A DNA stretch of 64,000 bases, from positions 124,001 through 188,000 of the forward strand of contig JAKAWV010000003.1 of the NCBI GenBank assembly GCA_021827205.1, read 5' to 3'. Of this stretch, positions 36,677 through 45,914 are shown piece by piece; the first letter of the stretch is position 1, and each line of letters starts with the position of its first letter. Both the position numbers and the translations under genes were made by a program. The notes below the pieces were generated by a model. The model did not search any database, was not told the origin of the DNA, and saw nothing but the letters and a program-made list of their open reading frames with translations. Origin of the DNA: Pseudomonadota bacterium. Lineage in GTDB: Bacteria > Pseudomonadota > Gammaproteobacteria > Xanthomonadales > Rhodanobacteraceae.

Positions 36677-38857
36677 TCAGCACGCCTCCAGCTTGGCATA
36701 AGCCAGCACCAGCCATTTGCTGCCGGCCTGCGCGAAGTTGACCTGCACGCGGGTGTGCGCGCCGCCGCCCTCGGCGGCGGTCACCACGCCCTCGCCGAAT
36801 TGCGCATGGCGCACGTGCTGGCCGAGGCGCAGCGCGGGCAACTCCTCCACTTCGCGCGCGTGCGATGGGGCGTACAGCGGCCGGCTGACCTGCACGCGCG
36901 GGCGCACCTCGTCGATCAGCGCCGCGGGCAGCTCGGCGAGGAAGCGCGACGGCCGCCCCAGCATCTCCGTGCCATGCAGGCGTCGCGACTCGGCGTAGCT
37001 CAGCAGCAGGCGCTGACGCGCGCGCGTCAGGCCGACATAAGCCAGACGGCGCTCCTCCTCGAGACGGCCATCCTCGTCCAGCGATTTCTGGCTGGGGAAC
37101 AGGCCTTCCTCCAGCCCGACCAGAAACACGATGGGAAATTCCAGGCCCTTGGCCGTGTGCAGCGTCATCAGTTGCACGCAGTCCTGCCCGGCCTCGCCCT
37201 GCGCCTCGCCGGCCTCGAGCGCGGCGTGGCCGAGAAAGCTGGCCAGCACGCTCAGACCAGCCTCGGTGTCCTCGGCGCTGGGCTCGAAGCGGCCGGCGAC
37301 GTTGCCCAGTTCGTCGAGATTTTCCACGCGCGATTCGGCATTGCCGCGGCTGTCCTTTTCGTAGAACGCGCGCAGCCCGGACAGCGCCAGCATCTGTTCG
37401 ACGTGCTCGGCCAGGGTCAGCCCGCCGCTGGCATCCGGTGCGCTGGCGGCGATGCGCTGGATCAGTTCCATGAAACCGCGCAGCGCGTTACCGGCGCGCG
37501 CGCTCAGCGCGGACTTGTCGGCCAGCAGCAGGCTCGCCGCCTGCCACATCGACACGCGTGCCGCGCGCGCTTGCGTGCGCAGCGTGTCCAGGGTGCGCTC
37601 GCCGAGTCCGCGTGGCGGTGTGTTGACCGCGCGCTCGAAGGCGGCGTCATCGTTGTGATTGGCGGCCAGGCGCAGATACGCCAGCGCATCGCGGATTTCG
37701 GCGCGCTCGAAAAAGCGCAGGCCGCCGTACACGCGATAACCGATGCGCTGCTGCATCAGTTGCTCCTCGAACACGCGCGACTGCGCGTTGGAGCGATACA
37801 GGATCGCGCAGTCCTCGGCGCGGCCGCCGCCATCGAGATGCTCGGCGATGCGCTGCACCACGTGGCGCGCCTCGTCCAGTTCGTTGTAGGCGGCATACAG
37901 GTCGATGCGCGCGCCGTCCGCGCCCGCGGTCCACAACTGCTTGCCGAGGCGCGTGCCGTTGTGCGCGATCAGCGCGTTGGCGGCCTTGAGGATGGTCGCC
38001 GTGGAGCGGTAGTTCTGCTCCAGACGCAGCGTGCGTGCTCCGGGGAAATCGCGCAGGAAGTGCTGCACATTCTCCACGCGCGCACCGCGCCAGCCGTAGA
38101 TGGCCTGATCATCATCGCCGACCGCGAACACCTGACCGCTGTTGCCGGCGAGCACGCGAATCCACGCGTACTGCAAGGTGTTGGTGTCCTGGAATTCATC
38201 GATCAGCAGTTGCCGCCAGCGCTCGCGGTAGTGCGTGAGCAGGGCGGGCTGCTCCAGCATCAGTTCGTGCGCGCGCAGCAGCAGTTCGGCGAAATCGACC
38301 AATCCGGCGCGGCGGCAAGCGTCCTCGTAGGCGCGGTAGATGTCGATCTGCGCGCGCGTCTGCGGATGACCGCGATCCTCCAGCATGTCCGGGCGCCGGC
38401 CTTCGTCTTTCCAGGCGTTGATTTGCCAGGTGGCTTGGCGCGGCGGATGGCGCGCCTCGTCGAGGCCCAGGCCGCTGATCACGCGCTTGACCAGGCGTTG
38501 CTGGTCGTCGGCATCGAGGATCTGGAACATCTGCGGCAGTTTTGCTTCCTGCCAGTGGCGGCGCAGCAGGCGGTGGGCGATGCCGTGGAAGGTGCCCACC
38601 GACAGGCCCTGCGTGCGGCCTTGCAGCAGCGTGTCCAGGCGCCCGCGCATCTCGCCGGCGGCCTTGTTGGTGAAAGTCACCGCGAGGATCGCCCACGGCG
38701 GCACGCGCGCGACCTCGATCAGCCAGGCGATGCGGTGGGTCAGCACGCGGGTTTTGCCGGAGCCGGCCCCGGCCAGCACCAGCAGGTGGCCGGCGGGCGC
38801 GCTCACCGCCTCGCGCTGGGCCGGGTTGAGCACGTCGAGCAAATGCGAGACATCCAT
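36677..38857 (-). CDS. uvrD: DNA helicase II (UvrD)
   Basis: A 3'-5' superfamily 1 helicase of nucleotide excision and mismatch repair, 726 residues. Motif I AGAGSGKT (about 30-37), Ia VTFTNKAAGEM, II LLIDEFQDTN, III FAVGDDDQAIYGWRGA, IV RLEQNYRS, V VQLMTLHTAKGLEF, VI EERRLAYVGLTRARQRL. The C-terminal about 60 residues include the GQHVRHAQFGEGVV tudor-like fold that contacts RNA polymerase in E. coli UvrD. It is convergent with the M16 gene. Confidence 0.96.
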   Translation of the reverse strand: MDVSHLLDVLNPAQREAVSAPAGHLLVLAGAGSGKTRVLTHRIAWLIEVARVPPWAILAVTFTNKAAGEMRGRLDTLLQGRTQGLSVGTFHGIAHRLLRRHWQEAKLPQMFQILDADDQQRLVKRVISGLGLDEARHPPRQATWQINAWKDEGRRPDMLEDRGHPQTRAQIDIYRAYEDACRRAGLVDFAELLLRAHELMLEQPALLTHYRERWRQLLIDEFQDTNTLQYAWIRVLAGNSGQVFAVGDDDQAIYGWRGARVENVQHFLRDFPGARTLRLEQNYRSTATILKAANALIAHNGTRLGKQLWTAGADGARIDLYAAYNELDEARHVVQRIAEHLDGGGRAEDCAILYRSNAQSRVFEEQLMQQRIGYRVYGGLRFFERAEIRDALAYLRLAANHNDDAAFERAVNTPPRGLGERTLDTLRTQARAARVSMWQAASLLLADKSALSARAGNALRGFMELIQRIAASAPDASGGLTLAEHVEQMLALSGLRAFYEKDSRGNAESRVENLDELGNVAGRFEPSAEDTEAGLSVLASFLGHAALEAGEAQGEAGQDCVQLMTLHTAKGLEFPIVFLVGLEEGLFPSQKSLDEDGRLEEERRLAYVGLTRARQRLLLSYAESRRLHGTEMLGRPSRFLAELPAALIDEVRPRVQVSRPLYAPSHAREVEELPALRLGQHVRHAQFGEGVVTAAEGGGAHTRVQVNFAQAGSKWLVLAYAKLEAC

Positions 38858-38927
38858 GCGCGCATTGTATCGGCCACGCGCCGGGCTGATCGGCGTCGGC
38901 GCGCTGAGCAGGGCGCGCCGATGGCGC

Positions 38928-39146
38928 TCAGCGTCGCCGCAGCGCGCCGGCTCCGATCAGCACCACGCCGATCGCGATCAAGCCATAGCCGATAGGTGCC
39001 GGAATGCTTTGCTCGCTGGTGGTTTTCAGCGTCAGTGGGCCGATGCTGGCGGCGGTGTGGGTGCGCTCGTAGTGGCCGTGACCGAAGCCGATCCACAAAC
39101 CGCCGAGGGCAAGCAGCAGTCCGATCACGATGAAGGTGGTGCGCAT
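38928..39146 (-). CDS. Small membrane protein, DUF3185-like
   Basis: A 72-residue protein with two transmembrane segments: TFIVIGLLLALGGLWIGFG (about 4-22) and APIGYGLIAIGVVLIGAGAL (about 50-69), with a polar loop between and a basic RRR end. The pattern resembles DUF3185-type inner-membrane proteins. The start has AGGAG upstream. Function unknown. It lies between uvrD and the truncated yqhA fragment. Confidence 0.6.
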   Translation of the reverse strand: MRTTFIVIGLLLALGGLWIGFGHGHYERTHTAASIGPLTLKTTSEQSIPAPIGYGLIAIGVVLIGAGALRRR

Positions 39147-39192
39147 GGCCTTGCTCCTGGGTGTGGCGTGGGAAATTGAATCGCGGGTTGCC

Positions 39193-39460
39193 TCAGGCGT
39201 GCGCTGCTGCGCGCGTCGGTGGACTCATGATGCGGTCGATCAGGGCAATGGCCACGGCCGAGACCACGAAAGTCAGATGCAGCAGCAACTGCCAGAAGAT
39301 CACGCGATCGGGAAGGTCACTGGCCTTGATGAAACTGGCCAGCAGGTGGATCGAGCTGATGCCGATGATGGCCGTGGCCAGCTAGACCTTGAGCACCGTG
39401 GCGTTGACGTGACTGAGCCACTCGGGCTGGTCCGGATGGTCTTCCAGCCGCAGCCGCAGC
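39193..39460 (-). pseudogene. yqhA: C-terminal fragment of a UPF0114/YqhA membrane protein gene
   Basis: Minus-strand reading gives [20 protein letters not shown], then a TAG stop (39384-39382), then the typical YqhA ending LATAIIGISSIHLL and LLLHLTFVVSAVAIALIDRI. The TAG replaces a conserved Lys codon (AAG in E. coli-type proteins), so the reading frame is dead even apart from the truncation. The natural stop is TGA at 39193. Sequence upstream of about 39460 is unrelated. The N-terminal part of the same family lies at 45702-45848 in matching orientation. Confidence 0.8.
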
Positions 39461-39808
39461 CGCTGTTCCGCACAAATATAATCGTAAACGCGAACCCGTG
39501 TATTTGCTTGCTTTGTGGGATGCTCGTTGGCCAGCGGTTTCGCACAAAGTCGTAAACGAATCCCGGCGAGCAGGCTGCGCGACCTCTACAACGACAAATA
39601 ATGTCGAAAACGATGGGTGACCCGAGAGTGCAAGCCGGGTCAGTAGCTCCCGGGTCGGGACTTTGGTGTGCTGCCGACACAACGTGGCGTCCCGGCCACA
39701 GTCCTGCCCAGGACTCGAGAGCGGCCCCATACTAGCCAATGCCCCCGGCTACGCTTGTCAGACAGGAAAACCACCGGGTGTAGGCGGCCGTGAACCTGTG
39801 AGTAAACG
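39461..39808. other. Gene-free left end of the inserted segment
   Basis: No open reading frame here is convincing. It contains three related AT-richer motifs (annotated separately) and a perfect palindrome TGACCCG (39618-39624) / CGGGTCA (39636-39642). The composition drops in GC at 39468-39615. It separates the yqhA remnant from the winged-helix regulator and is probably the left edge of the inserted segment. Confidence 0.5.
39469..39612. repeat. Three copies of a CGCACAAA...TCGTAAACG motif
   Basis: Copy A is 39469-39490, copy B 39541-39558 and copy C 39592-39612 (CGACAAATAATGTCGAAAACG). A and B share CGCACAAA and TCGTAAACG with different spacers; C is more divergent. They begin directly at the yqhA break. 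This looks like remnants of element ends or recombinase binding sites, but no matching enzyme is present. Confidence 0.5.
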
Positions 39809-40171
39809 TTACAGCCCACGAGAGAGCACCAGCGCCAACAAATCACCAATGTTGCGGTGCGCCTCCACCGGATGCCGCAGTGATACGCGTGGATCCACCT
39901 TGTAGCGGTTGCGCCGGCCCTCGCGCACGCGCGCCAGCACACCGGCGGCCTCGAGGTCGGCCACGATGCGCTGCACCGCGCGCTCGGTGATGCCGACCTG
40001 CGCGGCCACGTCGCGCAGCAGCATGCCCGGGTTGGCCGCCAGGCAGAACAGCACGTGCGCGTGATTGCTGAAGAAGGTCCATGCCGCGGGCACAGCCTCA
40101 GTCGCCGTGCCGCGGGTGCGCGCGGCGGATGCGCGCAGCGGCGGAGATTGACGTCGTTCAATACGCGACAT
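39809..40171 (-). CDS. Winged-helix transcriptional regulator
   Basis: A 120-residue DNA-binding protein. The core has FSNHAHVLFCLAANPGMLLRDVAAQVGITERAVQRIVADLEAAGVL, a helix-turn-helix, followed by the wing ARVREGRRNRYKV. The C-terminal helix (HPVEAHRNIGDLLALVL) is probably for dimerisation. Start ATG 40171 is chosen; a TTG at 40198 is also in frame but would lie inside the palindromic operator. Divergent from the isocitrate dehydrogenase gene with 38 bases between. It likely controls itself and that gene. Family resembles small MarR-like regulators. Confidence 0.8.
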   Translation of the reverse strand: MSRIERRQSPPLRASAARTRGTATEAVPAAWTFFSNHAHVLFCLAANPGMLLRDVAAQVGITERAVQRIVADLEAAGVLARVREGRRNRYKVDPRVSLRHPVEAHRNIGDLLALVLSRGL

Positions 40172-40174
40172 ATT

Positions 40175-40189
40175 ATTCGTGTTACGAAT
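40175..40189. promoter_or_regulatory. Palindromic operator between the regulator and icd
   Basis: ATTCGT-GTT-ACGAAT is a perfect 6-bp inverted repeat in the 38-base divergent gap. It ends 20 bases before the icd start and 4 bases before the regulator start. Binding of the adjacent winged-helix protein here would block both genes; this is inference from position. Confidence 0.6.
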
Positions 40190-40209
40190 GACGCTCAAAG
40201 GAGGCTCCG

Positions 40210-41718
40210 ATGTCCACCGTACTCAACACACCGCTCTCGCCCGTACCCGTCAAGACCCATAAGCATCGCGTCTGCGTAGCGCGCGGTGACGGCATTGGCC
40301 CCGAGATCACCGATGCCGTGCTGCACATCTTGCGCGAAGCGGGCGTGCCCGTCGAGTTCGAGCCGCTGGAGCTGGGCGAGCGCGCTTACCGCGCCGGCCA
40401 TGCCGCCGGCATTCCGGACGCGGCCTGGGAGGCCATCACCGCGCGCGGCGTGCTGCTCAAGGGGCCGATCACCACGCCGCAGGGCGGCGGCTACAAGAGC
40501 GTCAACGTGACGCTGCGCAAGGCGCTGGGCCTGTACGCCAACGTGCGCCCCTGCGTGGCGCTGCACCCCTACGTGCCCTCGCAGCACCCGGGTATGGACG
40601 TGGTGATCGTGCGCGAGAACGAGGAGGACACCTACGGCGGCATCGAGCACCGTCAGACCGGCGAAGTCGTGCAGTGCCTGAAGCTGATCAGCCGCCCCGG
40701 CTGCGAGCGCGTGATCCGCTACGCCTTCGAGTACGCGCGCCGCAACGGCCGGCGCAAGGTGAGCTGTCTGACCAAGGACAACATCATGAAGCTCACCGAT
40801 GGCCTGTTCCACACGGTGTTCGAGGAGATCGCGCGCGAATACCCCGAGCTGGAGGCCGAGCACCGCATCATCGACATCGGCGCCGCGCGCCTGGCCACCA
40901 GGCCGCGCGAGTTCGACGTCATCGTCACCCTCAATCTCTACGGCGACATCCTCTCGGATATCGCCGCCGAGCTGGCGGGCTCGATCGGCATGGCCGCCTC
41001 GGCCAACGTCGGCGGGACGCTGGCCATGTTCGAGGCGGTGCACGGCTCGGCGCCGGACATCGCGGGCAAGAACGTGGCCAACCCCTCCGGCCTGCTGCTG
41101 GCGGCGCTGATGATGCTCGAGCACCTGGGTGAGCAGGCGACGGCGGCATCGATCCACAATGCCTGGCTGCGCACGCTGGAGGATGGCCTGCACACCGCCG
41201 ACCTGATGAACGAGGCCACCAGCAAGCGCTGCGTGGGCACGCGCGAGTTCGCGCACGCGGTGGCCATGCGCTTGGGACTGATGCCGAAGGTGCTGAAGCC
41301 TCGCACAGTGGATGACACGGACGTACCGCAGCTGCCTCCGTGCGCCACGCGACCGTCGATCGCGCCTGCCGCACGCGCCGAGAAACGTTGCGTCGGCATC
41401 GACGTGTTCCTGGATTGGGATGCGCCCGGGCGCGATGCAGCACAACTGGCGCCGCGCCTGCAGGCCGCGGCAGGAGCGTCACTGCGGCTGGCGCTGATCA
41501 CCAACCGCGGTGTGCGCGTGTGGCCCGAAGGCCACGCGCAGACGCTGTGTACCGACCACTGGCGCTGCCGCTTCCTGGCGCAGGACGACCACTGCGACCA
41601 CGCAATGCTGCTGGCGCTGCAGCAACGCTTGCTGGATGCCGGCCTTGAGTCGATCAAGACCGAGAACCTGTACACCTTCGATGGCAAGCCCGGCTACTCG
41701 GCGGGCCAGGGCGAGTGA
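40210..41718 (+). CDS. icd: Isocitrate dehydrogenase, Thermus type with C-terminal extension
   Basis: Oxidative decarboxylation of isocitrate to 2-oxoglutarate in the TCA cycle. A 502-residue member of the beta-decarboxylating dehydrogenase family: GDGIGPEITDAVL, the substrate Arg region YANVRPCVALHP, ENEEDTYGGIEHRQT, KDNIMKLTDGLF, NLYGDILSDIAAELAGSIGMAASANVG and AVHGSAPDIAGKNVANPSG. The first about 340 residues are the catalytic fold. The extra about 150-residue C-terminal domain (GIDVFLDWD...) is found in Thermus-like enzymes of about 500 residues. Strong ribosome site AAAGGAGG. It overlaps the next gene by 4 bases. Confidence 0.93.
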   Translation: MSTVLNTPLSPVPVKTHKHRVCVARGDGIGPEITDAVLHILREAGVPVEFEPLELGERAYRAGHAAGIPDAAWEAITARGVLLKGPITTPQGGGYKSVNVTLRKALGLYANVRPCVALHPYVPSQHPGMDVVIVRENEEDTYGGIEHRQTGEVVQCLKLISRPGCERVIRYAFEYARRNGRRKVSCLTKDNIMKLTDGLFHTVFEEIAREYPELEAEHRIIDIGAARLATRPREFDVIVTLNLYGDILSDIAAELAGSIGMAASANVGGTLAMFEAVHGSAPDIAGKNVANPSGLLLAALMMLEHLGEQATAASIHNAWLRTLEDGLHTADLMNEATSKRCVGTREFAHAVAMRLGLMPKVLKPRTVDDTDVPQLPPCATRPSIAPAARAEKRCVGIDVFLDWDAPGRDAAQLAPRLQAAAGASLRLALITNRGVRVWPEGHAQTLCTDHWRCRFLAQDDHCDHAMLLALQQRLLDAGLESIKTENLYTFDGKPGYSAGQGE

Positions 41719-42563
41719 TCCGTCCGCAGGACTGGTGCGGGCGGTGTCTGGCCGTCGCCACGCGCCATGGCAAGGCGCGTGCGCTGCGCGCGCCCCTGCG
41801 CCGCGTCCTGGGCGTGCGGCTGTGCACGCCGCGCGACCTGGACACCGATGCACTGGGCACCTTCACCGGCGAGATCGCGCGCACCCAGCCACCGCTGCGC
41901 ACCGCCGCGGCCAAGGCGCGTCTGGCGCTGACCACGGCGCCCGGCGCACTCGCGGTGCTGGCCAGCGAGGCCAGCTTCGGGCCCGATCCGGTCTTGGGCT
42001 ATGTGCCGCTGCATCAGGAGTGGCTGGTGTGCGTGCCTGCGTCGGCACCGCAGGTAGTGATCGCCGTCGGCCTGGCCACGCACACCGCCCAGTTCGCGCA
42101 TCGGCCGCTCGCCGAGGACGAGACACCCTCCGAGGATTTTCTGCACTCGGCGGGGTTTCCCGCGCATGCGCTGATCCTGCGCGCGCAGACCGACCCGCCT
42201 CGCTTCTGGAAGGCGTTGCGCAGCCGCGCCGCACTCGACGCGGCGCTCGCCCAGGCGCGCAACTGCGCGGTGCCGCTACGGCTCGAGACCGACATGCGCG
42301 CGCACCTCAACCCGACACGCATGGTCCAGTTGGCACGGTTGGGCGTGCGCATGGCGCAGCGCCTGGCAAGCGCCTGTCCGCGCTGCGGCGGCGCCGGGTT
42401 CGGACTCGAGGAGCTACTGCTGGGGCTGCCCTGCGCCGTATGCGATGCACCCACCGCGCAGGTGGGCAGTGAACGCCATACCTGTCCCTGGTGCGCGCAC
42501 ACTGTCATCCACACACGTACCGGCCAAGCGGACCCAGCGCATTGTCCAATCTGCAACCCCTGA
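41715..42563 (+). CDS. DUF6671-family protein with zinc-ribbon C-terminus
   Basis: A 282-residue protein of the DUF6671 type, function unknown. The N-terminal half has WCGRCLAVATRHGKARAL, a HGK-type motif, and LATHTAQFAHR. The C-terminal end has two cysteine pairs, CPRCGG and CAVC, then CPWC and CPIC, a zinc ribbon. It begins with GTG inside the stop region of icd (four-base overlap), so it is translationally coupled and probably an accessory of the same transcript. No catalytic role is assigned. Confidence 0.75.
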   Translation: MIRPQDWCGRCLAVATRHGKARALRAPLRRVLGVRLCTPRDLDTDALGTFTGEIARTQPPLRTAAAKARLALTTAPGALAVLASEASFGPDPVLGYVPLHQEWLVCVPASAPQVVIAVGLATHTAQFAHRPLAEDETPSEDFLHSAGFPAHALILRAQTDPPRFWKALRSRAALDAALAQARNCAVPLRLETDMRAHLNPTRMVQLARLGVRMAQRLASACPRCGGAGFGLEELLLGLPCAVCDAPTAQVGSERHTCPWCAHTVIHTRTGQADPAHCPICNP

Positions 42564-42789
42564 GTGACGGGTCGATCGGCGCGCCTCGCTGGACCAGGGT
42601 GCGGGTCATCGGCAATGGCGGGCACCCGCACGCGCTGGCTTGGAAACTGACGCAATCGTCGCGCGCGCAAGGTGGTCGTGGATCCGGCAACGGCGGCACC
42701 ATGTGCACATCGCACCTGTGTTCGCGTGCATCGTTCTATTCCGCAAGAATCGGTCGTTGTGCTGCACGAAGTCGAAGGTATGCCGAACA

Positions 42790-43824
42790 GTGACTCGCCT
42801 AACCCTCATACGCCCCGACGATTGGCATTTGCACCTGCGCGATGGTGAGGTGCTGGCCTCGGTGCTCCCCGACACGGCGCGGCGGTTTGCGCGCGCCATC
42901 GTCATGCCCAATCTCAAGCCGCCCGTGACCACGACGGAGCAGGCGCTGGCTTATCGCGAGCGCATCCTTGCGGCTTTGCCGGAGAGCATGTCGTTCGAGC
43001 CGCTGATGGCGCTCCACCTCACCGAAGGTACGGAGCCGTCCGCGATCGCCACGGCCAAGGCGAGCGGCGCCGTGCACGCGATCAAGTATTACCCGGCCGA
43101 CGCGACCACGAACGCCGAGTTCGGCGTGACCGATATCAAGCGCTGCTACCCGGTGTTCGCCGCGATGGAGCGGCACGACTTGCCGTTGCTCCTGCACGGC
43201 GAGGTGACCGATCCTGCGGTGGATGCCTTCGACCGCGAGGCGGTATTCATCGAGCGCCATCTGGCGCCGCTGGTGCGCGCGTTCCCCGGCCTGCGCATGG
43301 TGCTGGAGCACATCACGACGCGCGCGGCGGTCGAGTTCGTCAACCAGGCCCCGAATAACCTCGCCGCAACGATTACCGCTCACCACCTGCTGCTCAATCG
43401 CAACGCCATGTTCGAGGGAGGCCTGAGGCCGCACCATTACTGCCTGCCGCTCTTGAAGCGCGAGACGCACCGCGCGGCGCTCGTCGCTGCGGCGACGAAC
43501 GGCAACCCGAAATTTTTCCTCGGCACCGACAGCGCGCCACATCCGCGCCGCGCCAAGGAGTCCGCCTGCGGCTGCGCCGGCATTTACACCGCGCACGCGG
43601 CGCTTGAGCTTTATGCCGAGGCATTCGAGCAGGCTGGCGCGCTCGAACGGCTGGAGGCGTTCGCGAGTTTTCACGGCTCCGATTTTTACCGGTTGCCGCG
43701 CAACCGCGATCGGGTAACGCTGGTGAAGGCGTCTTGGCCAGTGTCATCGGAGATCAATATTGGTGCAGATACGCTGGTACCGCTGCGTGCAGGAGAAACC
43801 GTTGCTTGGAAACTTGCCGACTGA
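42790..43824 (+). CDS. pyrC: Dihydroorotase, E. coli PyrC type
   Basis: Ring closure of carbamoyl aspartate in pyrimidine synthesis; a binuclear zinc enzyme of 344 residues. HLHLRD (H13, H15) and the carbamylated Lys K99 in [12 protein letters not shown] are present, as are [19 protein letters not shown] and FLGTDSAPH with the catalytic Asp. The start is GTG 42790 with GAAGGT upstream; it matches the E. coli PyrC N-terminus. No other pyrimidine gene is nearby. It lies inside the segment that splits yqhA. Confidence 0.96.
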   Translation: MTRLTLIRPDDWHLHLRDGEVLASVLPDTARRFARAIVMPNLKPPVTTTEQALAYRERILAALPESMSFEPLMALHLTEGTEPSAIATAKASGAVHAIKYYPADATTNAEFGVTDIKRCYPVFAAMERHDLPLLLHGEVTDPAVDAFDREAVFIERHLAPLVRAFPGLRMVLEHITTRAAVEFVNQAPNNLAATITAHHLLLNRNAMFEGGLRPHHYCLPLLKRETHRAALVAAATNGNPKFFLGTDSAPHPRRAKESACGCAGIYTAHAALELYAEAFEQAGALERLEAFASFHGSDFYRLPRNRDRVTLVKASWPVSSEINIGADTLVPLRAGETVAWKLAD

Positions 43825-43972
43825 TTGCAGGCTTCTTGGGTGCAAGAGACGCTGGGGCATGTCTACCGGCGCGGTCCTGAAGCCATCGGACGCCGGCAGT
43901 GTGAAGTAAGTCCCTACATGGAAGCTGCCGATGATGGCTCATCACGATACCGACTGCTCTGAAGAAATTTGG

Positions 43973-45253
43973 ATGGCGGACGCCCTCGCCTTCGACCGAG
44001 CCCATCTCTGGCACCCCTATGCCTCGATGATCGATCCGACGCCGCCCTGCCCCGTGGTTTCCGCCGAGGGGGTGCGCTTGAAACTGGCCGACGGGCGTGA
44101 GTTGATCGACGGCATGGCCTCGTGGTGGGCGGTGATCCACGGCTACAACCACCCCGCGCTCAACCGCGCGCTGGAAGAGCAGCTCAAGCGCATGGCGCAC
44201 GTCATGTTCGGCGGCCTCACCCACGAGCCCGCCATTGCGCTCGCGCGCCGGGTGGTGGCGCTCACGCCCGCGCCCCTGGAGAAGGTCTTTTTCTGCGATT
44301 CGGGTTCGGTGTCAGTGGAGGTGGCCATCAAGATGGCGATCCAGTACTGGCAAGCCCGACGTCGGCCGGGCAAGCGTCGGCTGCTTGCCCTGCGAGGTGG
44401 CTACCACGGCGATACCTTCGCCGCCATGTCGGTGTGCGACCCGGTCACCGGCATGCATCATCTGTTCAAGGGGGTGCTCCCGAAGCAGCTCTTCGCGCCC
44501 CGTCCCCGGTGCCGTTTCGGCAGCCCTTGGGAGCCGTCTGACATTGCTGAATTCGCACACCTGATCGAGGCGCACGAGGATACGCTCGCGGCGGTAATCC
44601 TGGAGCCCATCGCGCAAGGCGCGGGCGGCATGTGGTTCTACCACCCGGAGTACTTGCGCCAGGTACGCACCTTGTGTGACGCGCATGACGTGCTGCTGAT
44701 CGCCGACGAGATCGCCACTGGCTTCGGCCGCACCGGCCGGCTGTTCGCCTGCGAGCACGCAGGCATCGTCCCGGACATTCTTTGTCTGGGCAAGGCGCTC
44801 ACCGGCGGCTACTTGACCTTGGCCGCCACCCTGACCACCGCCGAGGTGGCCGAGACGATCTCCCGCGGCGGGGCGGACTGTTTCATGCACGGCCCCACCT
44901 TCATGGCCAATCCGCTCGCCTGCACAGTCGCCGCGGCAAGCATCGATCTGCTGCTGGGCTACGACTGGCCAGCAAGGGTGCGGAGTATCGAAAGCCAGAT
45001 GCGCACGGAGCTTGCCCCCTGTGCCGCGCTGGCGACGGTGCGGGAGGTCCGCGTGCTGGGCGCGATCGGCGTCATCGAGATGCATGCGCCGGTCGATCTG
45101 CGCACGTTGACGACACGATTCGTCGAGGCCGGTGTCTGGCTTCGGCCTTTCGGCCGCCTCGTGTACATGATGCCTCCGTACGTGATCGACCCGGCGGATT
45201 TATCGGTGTTGACAGGTGCCGTGAGGCACGTCTTGTCGGAGGCCGGCAAGTAA
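43973..45253 (+). CDS. bioA: Adenosylmethionine-8-amino-7-oxononanoate aminotransferase
   Basis: Biotin synthesis: transfers the amino group from S-adenosylmethionine to 8-amino-7-oxononanoate, using PLP. Length is 426 residues from ATG 43973. An ATG at 43931 is also in frame, but homologues start at this [15 protein letters not shown] region. Seen: [59 protein letters not shown] and the PLP Lys in [10 protein letters not shown]. Closely resembles E. coli BioA. The rest of the biotin operon is absent here. Confidence 0.96.
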   Translation: MADALAFDRAHLWHPYASMIDPTPPCPVVSAEGVRLKLADGRELIDGMASWWAVIHGYNHPALNRALEEQLKRMAHVMFGGLTHEPAIALARRVVALTPAPLEKVFFCDSGSVSVEVAIKMAIQYWQARRRPGKRRLLALRGGYHGDTFAAMSVCDPVTGMHHLFKGVLPKQLFAPRPRCRFGSPWEPSDIAEFAHLIEAHEDTLAAVILEPIAQGAGGMWFYHPEYLRQVRTLCDAHDVLLIADEIATGFGRTGRLFACEHAGIVPDILCLGKALTGGYLTLAATLTTAEVAETISRGGADCFMHGPTFMANPLACTVAAASIDLLLGYDWPARVRSIESQMRTELAPCAALATVREVRVLGAIGVIEMHAPVDLRTLTTRFVEAGVWLRPFGRLVYMMPPYVIDPADLSVLTGAVRHVLSEAGK

Positions 45254-45701
45254 GGGGAAAGCGATGCGCAGGAGCGGTGATTCGATGGAACAGGAATACC
45301 GCTGCTTGGGCGGCGGTCAGCCCCTGCTGCAAGTCGGTGACAGGCGGGTCGGCGGCCTGCGGCGCCGGGCGGGCGCGGTGCTCATGGCGCTGGCAGGCGT
45401 GCGATCACTCTCGGCGAGCTGCAGGTACTCGCGGGTTTGGAACGGGTTCGGCGCTGGAACATGGGCGTACGCCACACGACCGGGCTGCCCCCCGGCGATC
45501 CCGAGCGCCTGAAGCAAGGCATCCAGATGGCCAAGGGACGGATCCTCGGCCCCCCCCGGCGGATCTCGGTGTGGCGACACCGCAGACACGGCCGACAATG
45601 AATCGAGTCACGAGCATCATGCCGATCTGACTACCCAACTGTCGGACTCGGGAGACCGGTGGCATCGCCCGCCAGTTCGTCCCGGGCGTGGTGCAGTCGG
45701 C
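45254..45701. other. Right end of the inserted segment without a clear gene
   Basis: Several short open frames exist on both strands, none convincing. One plus-strand frame (about 45390-45600) reads [17 protein letters not shown] and continues coding-like to a stop near 45600, possibly a degraded gene, but it has no good start and no recognised family. A run of eight C near 45550 is present. Confidence 0.4.
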
Positions 45702-45848
45702 GGAGAGTAGTTCGCGCAGGAACTGCACCACGTAAATGCCCTGCGCCACGATCAGGCCCAGGTACAGCGGCAACTGCAGCCAGCGCGAGGCGAAAATCAG
45801 ATGCGGCAGTGGCGCGAGGCGGCGGCTGGGATTGGGTTGAGTCGTCAT
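45702..45848 (-). pseudogene. yqhA: N-terminal fragment of a UPF0114/YqhA membrane protein gene
   Basis: From ATG 45848 the minus strand encodes [20 protein letters not shown] and then [11 protein letters not shown], matching the first membrane helix of YqhA-type proteins. After about codon 49 the reading is unrelated (ADCTTPGTN...). The open frame runs on to 45405 but has no family resemblance there. With the fragment at 39193-39460 it makes up most of a yqhA gene, lacking about 55 middle codons. Confidence 0.75.
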
Positions 45849-45914
45849 GCGTGGCGTGGCGCGCGCGGGGATGTGACCCGAGTGTATACGCGCGCGTCGC
45901 GCCTGCCGCCTGCC

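Noticed and set aside
38385..39179. A plus-strand frame opposite uvrD and the small membrane protein
   Set aside because: Antisense to UvrD motifs, with random composition.
40171..40198. TTG at 40198 as the start of the winged-helix regulator
   Set aside because: It would place the coding start inside the palindromic operator; ATG at 40171 is better placed.
45264..45512. An 82-codon plus-strand frame after bioA
   Set aside because: Arg/Gly-rich with no family resemblance and no clear ribosome site; more likely junk at the edge of the inserted segment.
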